Source: Desulfomicrobium escambiense DSM 10707
Lineage (GTDB): Bacteria; Desulfobacterota; Desulfovibrionia; Desulfovibrionales; Desulfomicrobiaceae
Direction: 5' to 3'
Assembly (NCBI RefSeq): GCF_000428825.1
Contig: NZ_AUAR01000004.1
Location: forward strand, 182,770-246,769
Length of the DNA: 64,000 bases
The stretch's first letter is position 1; the number at the start of each line of letters is the position of its first letter. Made by a program: the position numbers and the translations under genes. Below the pieces are notes generated by a model that was given only the letters and a program-made list of their open reading frames with translations, did no database searches and was not told the origin of the DNA. Below, one piece after another: positions 18,494-25,617 of the stretch.

Positions 18494-19429
18494 ATGGACC
18501 TGTCCTTCAACCTGTATCTGCCCATTGCCGGGAACAGCGTGAACGTGCTCGTCATCCTGGGACTCGGGGGCGCCGTCGGGCTTCTGTCCGGCATATTCGG
18601 CGTGGGCGGCGGATTTCTCATGACCCCGCTGCTGATGATGTTCGGCATCCCGCCGACCGTGGCCGCGGCCTCGGACTCCAACCAGATCGTCGGGGCTTCG
18701 ACCTCCGGCACCTTCGCCCATTTCCGCATGGGCAACGTGGACATCAAGATGGGTCTCCTGCTGCTGGTCGGCGGCATCGCCGGCGGCAGCGTCGGCGTAC
18801 AGATCATCAAGGTGCTGCGACAGCTCGGCAACGCGGACTTCCTGATCAGCCTGACCTACGTGCTCATGCTCGGGTTCGTGGGCGGCTACATGTTCCTGGA
18901 GAGCCTGCAGTCCATGCGCGCTTCCGGGCAGCCCAAGGCCGAGTCCAAGTCCAAGCCCGAATCCGGCTACGCCAGGATGCTCCGCAGCATGCCCCTGCAG
19001 ATGGACTTCCCGCGCTCGGGCATCCGCATCTCCCTGCTCATGCCGCTGGTCCTTGGCACCCTGGTCGGCGTGCTGGCGGCCATCATGGGCGTGGGCGGCG
19101 GCTTCATCATGGTGCCGGTCATGGTCTACCTGCTGCGCATGCCCATGCACGTCGTGGTCGGGACCAGCCTGTTCCAGATCCTGTTCACCTGCATCAACGT
19201 GACCATCATGCAGGCCTCCCAGAACCACACCGTGGATTTCGTCCTGGCCCTGCTGCTTCTGCTGGCGTCCTCCGTCGGCGCCCAGGTCGGCGCCAAGCTC
19301 GGCAAGAAGCTCGGCGGCGAGCAGCTGAAGATCCTGCTGGCCTCGCTGGTGCTCCTGGTCATGGTCAAGATGCTCTACGATCTGCTCGCCAGGCCCGACG
19401 TGCTTCTGGCGTACATGGGAGGACATTGA
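18494..19429 (+). CDS. TauE/SafE-family membrane transporter
   Basis: 311 residues with about eight membrane segments in two repeats. Each repeat has the family glycine motif: GIFGVGGGFLMTP near residue 34 and AAIMGVGGGFIMVP near residue 198. A charged cytoplasmic loop (KAESKSKPESG) lies between them. Family members export sulfite, sulfoacetate or other organosulfur anions. The next gene is a TIGR02186 protein, a known companion of such permeases. The substrate here is unknown. Confidence 0.9.
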   Translation: MDLSFNLYLPIAGNSVNVLVILGLGGAVGLLSGIFGVGGGFLMTPLLMMFGIPPTVAAASDSNQIVGASTSGTFAHFRMGNVDIKMGLLLLVGGIAGGSVGVQIIKVLRQLGNADFLISLTYVLMLGFVGGYMFLESLQSMRASGQPKAESKSKPESGYARMLRSMPLQMDFPRSGIRISLLMPLVLGTLVGVLAAIMGVGGGFIMVPVMVYLLRMPMHVVVGTSLFQILFTCINVTIMQASQNHTVDFVLALLLLLASSVGAQVGAKLGKKLGGEQLKILLASLVLLVMVKMLYDLLARPDVLLAYMGGH

Positions 19430-19430
19430 T

Positions 19431-20198
19431 ATGCATGCTTCTTTGCTTAAATTCGTCTGCATCTCCCTGTTGCTCGGCCTGGTGGCCGCGGGAAGCGCGC
19501 ATGCGGCCGGTCAGGTCGACCTGACGTCTTCGCCGGACGAGATCCTGATGGACGCCCTGTACGACGGGACGACCCTGCGCGTGTCCGGCGAGGTTCCGGC
19601 CGGGAGCGACGTGGTGCTGCGTCTCGTCGGTGCGCCGCAAACGCTGCACCTGCGCGAGAAAGGAAAGGTTCTCGGATTGTTGTGGATGAATGTCGGCACG
19701 GTGGAATTCGAGAACGTGCCCGGCGTCTACCTGGTGGCGGCCTCCAGAAGCTTTGACGACCTGGGCGCTGCCGGGGCCGCCCTGCGCGTCGGCGGCCTGC
19801 ACGAGAGCATTGAGCAGCAGCACCCCGCAGCCGCGGACGAACTGGATGCCGTGACCGAACTGCTGCGCCTGAAAATCGGGAACGGCCTCTACGCCGAATC
19901 CGCGCAGCAGGTTCAGTTCGCGGAAGACAAGGACGGAGTCCGGGCTTTCACCGCGAGCCTGGCCATTCCTTCGGCCCTCAGTCCCGGCGAGTATACCCTG
20001 GAGGCCTTGGCGGTTCAGGACGGCGCCGTGCTCGACACCGCGTCCATGCCCGTCAGGGCGAAGCTCGTCGGACTGCCCGCCTGGCTCAGCCACATGGCCT
20101 TCGACAACGGCCTGCTGTATGGCGTCCTGGCCACGGTCATCGCCATCCTGAGCGGGCTGGCCATCGGGCTGGTCTTCCAGAGCAAGGGCGCGCACTGA
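19431..20198 (+). CDS. TIGR02186-family membrane-anchored periplasmic protein
   Basis: 255 residues. An N-terminal signal peptide (ending near AGSAHA) is followed by a largely beta-sheet extracytoplasmic domain and a C-terminal membrane helix (LLYGVLATVIAILSGLAIGL). The domain resembles TIGR02186, a family of unknown function often encoded beside TauE permeases. It starts 1 bp after the tauE stop, so the two probably form one membrane complex. An accessory or substrate-sensing role is inferred only from this pairing. Confidence 0.72.
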   Translation: MHASLLKFVCISLLLGLVAAGSAHAAGQVDLTSSPDEILMDALYDGTTLRVSGEVPAGSDVVLRLVGAPQTLHLREKGKVLGLLWMNVGTVEFENVPGVYLVAASRSFDDLGAAGAALRVGGLHESIEQQHPAAADELDAVTELLRLKIGNGLYAESAQQVQFAEDKDGVRAFTASLAIPSALSPGEYTLEALAVQDGAVLDTASMPVRAKLVGLPAWLSHMAFDNGLLYGVLATVIAILSGLAIGLVFQSKGAH

Positions 20199-20212
20199 TC
20201 CGGAGCCCCATC

Positions 20213-22732
20213 ATGTCCAACCTGTTCGGAAACGTGTTCGCCTTTTGGCGCCCCAAGCCCAGGCAGCTCCCGTTCGCGGTGCTGTTCAAGAAGTTCCAGC
20301 ACATCCTGGAGCGCAACAACCGCATCCTCGAACTCATGGCCGACATGGGGGACAAGCTGGGGGGCGAATACGTTTTCGACAGGCGTTACATCGAGCAGAC
20401 CACAGAGCAGATGGGCGACCACGTCTTCAAGCTCATCTCCGACCTGAGCGTGCTGACGCAGCGCAAGAACGTTGACCTGTTCATGGCCTTCGAACGCATC
20501 CGCAACCTGCTCTGGCAGGAGTTGGCCGGCCGGCCGCAGGTGGAGGGCGACGCCTACATCCTGGAACTGCGGGACGTCGGCCACGACCAGATCGAACAGG
20601 TCGGCGGCAAGATGGCCCACATCGGCGACATCAGGGGCCGTCTCGGACTGACCGCGCCGGAGGGTTTCGTCATTACCTCCCGCGCCTTTTTCGATTTCAT
20701 GAACGCCGCGGGGCTGCTGGAACGCGCCCGCAAGGGCATCGCGGCCTGGGACGGCGAAGACGCCGCGGCCCTGGACGAACTGGCCGCCGACATGCGCCGC
20801 CGCATCCTCGACGCCCCGCTGCCGAGGGGGCTGGCCCGCGATGTCGGGTCCGCGGCCGCGCGGCTCGTGGCCGGCCGGGACGGACTGGACGCGCTGCTGG
20901 CCGTGCGCAGCAGCGCCTGGCACGAGGACGGCGAATCGAGTTTCGCGGGGCAGTACGCCTCGGTGCTGGACGTGGTCCCGGACCGCGTCATGGACGCCTA
21001 CCGCGAGGTGGTGGCCAGCGCCTATTCGGCCACGGCCTGGAGGTACCGCATCATGCGCGGCTACCGCGAGCACGAGGTGTCCATGGCCGTTGGCTGCCAG
21101 CTCATGGTCCGCGGGCGGGTCAGCGGCGTGCTCCATTCTTACGCCCCGGCCGCCGACGAGGTCATGGCCGTGGACGCGGCGCACGGCGGGTGCCGGACCG
21201 TCGTCGACGGCAGCGGCCCGGCGGTCTCCATGCTCGTCGAGCGCATCGAGCCCCACGCGATCCGCACCGTGAGCCCGCAGAACGACGGGCCGGACGAGGA
21301 GCCGCTTCTGACCGCGGCCCAGGCGCAGGAACTGGCGGACGCCGCCCTGGCCATCGAACGGTACTACAAGCGGCCCCAGGACATCGAGTGGTCCTTCGAC
21401 GGGCGCGGGACGCTGCACATCCTGCAGACCCGCCCTCTGCGCCTGACCACGACCGCCGCAGAAAATCCGGCCGCGGCCGAAACGGTCCCATGGGACGCGG
21501 AGGTGATCTTCGAGGGCCGGGGTCTGGTGGCGCAGCGCGGCGTGGCTTCGGGCCCGGTGCGCCTGGTCCGCTCCGACGCCGACCTGGAGAGTTTTCCCGC
21601 CGGGGCCATCCTCGTGGCCCGGCACACCTCGCCGCGCTATTCCCGCGTCATGCGCCAGGCCCGCGGCATCATCACCGACGTCGGTTCGCCCACCGGGCAC
21701 ATGGCCACCATCGCCCGCGAGTTCCGCGTGCCGACGCTGGTCAACGCCGGCGTGGCCACCGCACTGCTGCGCGAGGGCGAGGAGATCACCCTCGACACGA
21801 CCCGCAACGCGGTCTTCCGGGGGCGCATCGGCGCCGTGGGCCGCTTCGAACTGACCGAGGACGACGCCTTCGAGGATTCCTACGAGTACCGGCTGCTGCG
21901 GCGCCTGCTCAAGCACATCGCGCCCCTCAACCTCGTGGACCCGCACGGGGAGAATTTCGTGCCTTCGGCCTGCCGGACCTTCCATGACATCACCCGCTAC
22001 ATCCACGAGAGCGCGGTGGAGGCACTGATTCACCTGAGCGAGCGGCGCGGCGCGGCCGACCTGTCCTCGCCGCGGCGCCTGTTGACGTCGGCCCCGCTGG
22101 GCCTGCTGCTTGTGGACGGCGGCGACGGGGTCGAGTGCCCGCCCGAATCCGAGACCGTCCGGCCGGATCAGGTCGTCTCGGTTCCCCTGCGGGAGTTTTT
22201 GGCCGGCATGGACGTCTGCGGCATGTGGTGCACGGAGCCCGTGTCCGTGGACCTGGGCAGCTTCATGGCCAGCGTGACCCGCACCTTCAGCGCCTCCCTG
22301 GCCGGTCCCGAAGCCGTGGGCCGCAACCTCGTGGTCGTGCTCCGCAACTACATGAATCTCAACATGCGGCTCGGGTATCATTTCAACATCATCGACGCGT
22401 ACTGCAGCGACGAGCTCAACGACAACTACATCTATTTCCGCTTCCTGGGCGGCGTGACGGACTTCATCCGCCGCTCCAGGCGCGCCAGGTTCGTGGCCGA
22501 GGTGCTCGAACGCTATGATTTCCGGGTTGAAATCCATGGCGACCTCGTCGTAGGCAGGGTCAAGAAGCTGGACGCGGCCCGCATGGCCCACCGTCTGCGC
22601 ATGCTCGGCGGCCTTGTCGGCTATGCGCGCCAGCTCGACGCCCGGCTGCACAGCGAGCGGGACGTGGCCCGGCATGTCCGGGCCTTCCTGGAGGCCATGC
22701 GCGATTCCATCGGAGGTGAACATGAGGAGTGA
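20213..22732 (+). CDS. PEP synthase/PPDK-like phosphotransferase, paralog 1 (intact ATP-grasp)
   Basis: 839 residues. A helical N-terminal domain (about 1-120) precedes a PPDK-type ATP-grasp domain (about 125-420) with VRSSAWHEDGESSFAGQY and RPQDIEWSFDGRGTLHILQ. The mobile phosphohistidine domain follows (about 430-560), with His496 in SPTGHMATIAREF. The last 260 residues do not resemble the PEP/pyruvate TIM barrel; they carry a domain shared with both downstream paralogs, including RTFHDITRYIHE and LGYHFNIIDAY. The layout resembles rifampin phosphotransferase-like dikinases whose acceptor is not pyruvate. It sits third from the TauE gene and overlaps the receiver gene by 11 bp. Confidence 0.85.
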   Translation: MSNLFGNVFAFWRPKPRQLPFAVLFKKFQHILERNNRILELMADMGDKLGGEYVFDRRYIEQTTEQMGDHVFKLISDLSVLTQRKNVDLFMAFERIRNLLWQELAGRPQVEGDAYILELRDVGHDQIEQVGGKMAHIGDIRGRLGLTAPEGFVITSRAFFDFMNAAGLLERARKGIAAWDGEDAAALDELAADMRRRILDAPLPRGLARDVGSAAARLVAGRDGLDALLAVRSSAWHEDGESSFAGQYASVLDVVPDRVMDAYREVVASAYSATAWRYRIMRGYREHEVSMAVGCQLMVRGRVSGVLHSYAPAADEVMAVDAAHGGCRTVVDGSGPAVSMLVERIEPHAIRTVSPQNDGPDEEPLLTAAQAQELADAALAIERYYKRPQDIEWSFDGRGTLHILQTRPLRLTTTAAENPAAAETVPWDAEVIFEGRGLVAQRGVASGPVRLVRSDADLESFPAGAILVARHTSPRYSRVMRQARGIITDVGSPTGHMATIAREFRVPTLVNAGVATALLREGEEITLDTTRNAVFRGRIGAVGRFELTEDDAFEDSYEYRLLRRLLKHIAPLNLVDPHGENFVPSACRTFHDITRYIHESAVEALIHLSERRGAADLSSPRRLLTSAPLGLLLVDGGDGVECPPESETVRPDQVVSVPLREFLAGMDVCGMWCTEPVSVDLGSFMASVTRTFSASLAGPEAVGRNLVVVLRNYMNLNMRLGYHFNIIDAYCSDELNDNYIYFRFLGGVTDFIRRSRRARFVAEVLERYDFRVEIHGDLVVGRVKKLDAARMAHRLRMLGGLVGYARQLDARLHSERDVARHVRAFLEAMRDSIGGEHEE

Positions 22733-23156
22733 AACGGAACAGGACGGCGCGCGGCTGCGCATTCTGGTGCTCGACGACGAGCCCATCGTCTGCAAGCGGC
22801 TCAAGCCGGCCTTCCAGAAGGCCGGATACGACGTCGAAACCTTCACGGACAGCGCCGGCGCCCTGGCCCGGCTGCGCGAGGCGAGCTTCGACATCGTCAT
22901 CACCGACCTGAAGATGGAGGGGGCCGACGGCATGCAGGTGCTGTCCGGCGCGCTGGAATCGTCGCCGCGGACCAGGGTCATCGTTATCACCGGCTTCGCC
23001 ACCCTGGAGACGGCCAAGGAGTCGTTCCGCAAGGGCGCCTTCGATTTCGTGGCCAAGCCCTTCAAGCTCGGCGACATCGTGGACTGCGTCAAACGCATCG
23101 AGGGTGAGCTGCGCGACGGCAAGGACCGGTCCGCATCCCCGATCCGCATCGCATGA
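22722..23156 (+). CDS. Stand-alone receiver (CheY-like) response regulator
   Basis: 144 residues, receiver domain only: acidic pocket VLDDEPIVCKRL, phospho-acceptor Asp62 in VITDLKMEG, Thr in ITGFATLET and Lys in VAKPFK. There is no output domain. Its N-terminal motif closely matches that of the NtrC-type regulator (DDEEIVCRRL), so the same kinase could phosphorylate both. The gene is embedded between two dikinase paralogs (11-bp overlap upstream, 13-bp gap downstream). The ATG follows GGAGGTGA. A role in controlling the dikinase-like proteins is inferred. Confidence 0.9.
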   Translation: MRSETEQDGARLRILVLDDEPIVCKRLKPAFQKAGYDVETFTDSAGALARLREASFDIVITDLKMEGADGMQVLSGALESSPRTRVIVITGFATLETAKESFRKGAFDFVAKPFKLGDIVDCVKRIEGELRDGKDRSASPIRIA

Positions 23157-23169
23157 GGAGCGCGCGCCC

Positions 23170-25617
23170 GTGAAACGGTCCGGCATCTTCAGACGGCGGG
23201 GGAAAACGCCGGAAATGAGCGTCTGGCGTCTGCAGGCGCTGTTCCACAATTTCAAGGCCATTCTCGAACTGAACAACACGGCCCTGGCCGGCATGGCCGA
23301 AATGGAGCAGGCCCTGGGCGGCGAGTACATCTTCGACCGGCCCTTCCTGGAAAGCTCCGTGCGCCGCGTCTCGTCCCTGGTGCACCACGCCGTCTACTGC
23401 CTGAACGCCTTGACGGGCAACGCCTACGTCCCCCTCTACGACCGCTATCAGGACATCCTGGCCGTCCTGGACGCCATCCTGGCCGGAGGGAACTCCGGCC
23501 GCGCCGGCGCGCCGGTCCTCGCCCTGGAGGACATCGGGTGGGAGCTGGAGCCCCTGGTCGGCATCGAGGCCGTCTGCCTGGCCGAGCTTGGGCGCCACGC
23601 GGGCGTGCGCGCGGCGCGCGGCGCGGTGCTTACGACGGTCGGTGTGGACGCGCTGCTGGGGCGGGTCGGGACGCCGGTCGAGACTTCGGCGGCGCGGGAG
23701 ACGGCCGAATCGTCCCTGGCGGCGGCGTTGCAGGCCATGGGCGAGGAGCGAAGCGTGCTCCTTGTCGCCGGAGTGCGCGCCGGAGGGGATTTCGTCGAGG
23801 ACGTCGGGGATCTGCCCGGGGACCTTTTCGCGTTCGAGGCGGACCACGGCCCGGAAGGGAGTCTGCCCGCCGCGCTGGAACTCGTTCGGCGCATCGAACG
23901 GGAGGCGCGGGCCTGCCCGGGGCCGCTGGCGGTGCTCGTGCTGTCCGTGCCGACGGCGGACGTGAGCGGGGCGGTTCGCACCCGCGCCCAGGACGAGCCG
24001 GAGATGTTGCATGTGGAGGCCCGTCAGACCGGAGCGGGCAACGATGCGTTTTTCCTGCGGCGTGTCCACCCCTTCGACATGGTCCGGTCGGAGATCACGC
24101 CGCGCCAGGGCGGCAGGCGTTTCGCCGACGGCCGCCGGGCCACGGACGCCGTGAGCCGCTCCATGGGCCGCGGCTCGGCCCTGATCCCGCTTTCGGCCCT
24201 CAAATCCCTGGCCGAGACGGCCATGACCCTGGAACGCATGTTGGGCGTGCCGGTCGAGGCGCAGTGGCGCGAGGCCGCCGGGGAGGCGTGCGTCATCTGC
24301 CGCGTCAGCCCCCGGCCCGTGCGCCTGGAGGCGCCTTCGGACGGCGAACTGGCCGAGGAGATGGCCCGCGCCACGGTGCTGGCCAGGGGCGGCCAGCTCG
24401 TGCAGTCGGGCGTGGCCGCCGGCCTGGCCGTGCATGTGCGCGAGGACACTGCGCCCGCGGACTTTCCGCTCGGCGCCGTGGCCGTGGCCAGGACGGCCTC
24501 GCCCCGCCTGACGCCCGTGCTGCGCATGGCCTCGGCCGTGGTCACGGAGTACGGCACCGCCGCCGGCCACCTGGCCACCGTGGCCCGCGAGCTGCGCCTG
24601 CCGGCCGTCTTCGGGCTGGCCGACGCCACACGCCTCATCCCCGACGGCCGCAGCGTGACCGTCGATGCGGGCGAAGGCGTGGTCTACGACGGTGTCCTGG
24701 ACTCCCTGCTGCGGCACGGCGCGGCCGGCGACCTGAGCCCGACGGATCCGGAATACCGGACCCTGCGCCGCCTGCTGCGCTTCATCATGCCCCTGCACCT
24801 GGTCAACCCCGCAGCGCCCGGCTTTTCGGTCCAGGGCTGCCGCACCATGCACGACATCCTTCATTTCTGCCACGACCGCGCCGTGGACGAACTGGCTCAT
24901 TTCCAGGAGCGGCGGCCCGGCCTCGGAGCCATCCGTTCGCGTCGTCTCCATGCGGGGGTGCCTCTGGACATGCGGGTTCTCGACGTCGGCGGGGGTGTGG
25001 ACCCCGCGGCCGGGGATGAGGTCGGCGTGGACGACGTGCGTTCGGTTCCCTTCGAGATCTTCCTGCGTGGCCTGAACCGGCCGGCGGCCTGGGATGACGG
25101 CGCCTCGGCTCTGGGCCTTGGCGACATCATGGCCAACATGCCCAGGACCATGGGTATGCTCGAAGGCGGGACCGAGGCCCAGGGCGCCTCTCTGGCCGTC
25201 GCCGGGGCGGACTACCTCAATCTGAGCCTGCGCATGGGCTACCATTTCAGCGTGGTCGACGCCTATCTGGGCCCGGAGCAAAGCCGCAACTACGTCTATT
25301 TCCGCTTCGCCGGCGGGCTGGCCGCGGGAAAGCGCCGCGAGCGCCGGGCCCGTTTCATCGCCCTGGTCCTCGAACGCATGGACTTCCTGGTCACGCGCGA
25401 GGCCGACCTCGTGGTCGGGCGCCTCAAGCTGGCCGAGGACTACAGCCTGCGTGTGGCCCTTGAGACCCTCGGTGCCCTGACCGCCTACTGCCGGCAGATG
25501 GACACGGTCATGGGCGACGAGGGGGACGTCGGGCGCATCCTCGACGATTTTTCCGCGCGGTTCATGCCTCCCCCTGTTTCGGACGAGCCTGTCGAGACGG
25601 CCGAGGCGACGACGTGA
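23170..25617 (+). CDS. PEP synthase-like phosphotransferase, paralog 2 (degenerate ATP-grasp)
   Basis: 815 residues from a GTG preceded by GAGGAG; the resulting N-terminus aligns with paralogs 1 and 3 (FHNFKAILELNN versus FKKFQHILERNN). The phosphohistidine domain is intact, with His467 in TAAGHLATVAREL. The ATP-grasp region (about 125-380) has lost the VRSS and FAGQY nucleotide motifs kept by its paralogs, so it probably cannot use ATP itself. The C-terminal domain of unknown function is conserved (RTMHDILHFCHD, MGYHFSVVDAY, NYVYFRFAGG). It may receive phosphate from a paralog or act as a regulatory subunit. Confidence 0.82.
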   Translation: MKRSGIFRRRGKTPEMSVWRLQALFHNFKAILELNNTALAGMAEMEQALGGEYIFDRPFLESSVRRVSSLVHHAVYCLNALTGNAYVPLYDRYQDILAVLDAILAGGNSGRAGAPVLALEDIGWELEPLVGIEAVCLAELGRHAGVRAARGAVLTTVGVDALLGRVGTPVETSAARETAESSLAAALQAMGEERSVLLVAGVRAGGDFVEDVGDLPGDLFAFEADHGPEGSLPAALELVRRIEREARACPGPLAVLVLSVPTADVSGAVRTRAQDEPEMLHVEARQTGAGNDAFFLRRVHPFDMVRSEITPRQGGRRFADGRRATDAVSRSMGRGSALIPLSALKSLAETAMTLERMLGVPVEAQWREAAGEACVICRVSPRPVRLEAPSDGELAEEMARATVLARGGQLVQSGVAAGLAVHVREDTAPADFPLGAVAVARTASPRLTPVLRMASAVVTEYGTAAGHLATVARELRLPAVFGLADATRLIPDGRSVTVDAGEGVVYDGVLDSLLRHGAAGDLSPTDPEYRTLRRLLRFIMPLHLVNPAAPGFSVQGCRTMHDILHFCHDRAVDELAHFQERRPGLGAIRSRRLHAGVPLDMRVLDVGGGVDPAAGDEVGVDDVRSVPFEIFLRGLNRPAAWDDGASALGLGDIMANMPRTMGMLEGGTEAQGASLAVAGADYLNLSLRMGYHFSVVDAYLGPEQSRNYVYFRFAGGLAAGKRRERRARFIALVLERMDFLVTREADLVVGRLKLAEDYSLRVALETLGALTAYCRQMDTVMGDEGDVGRILDDFSARFMPPPVSDEPVETAEATT

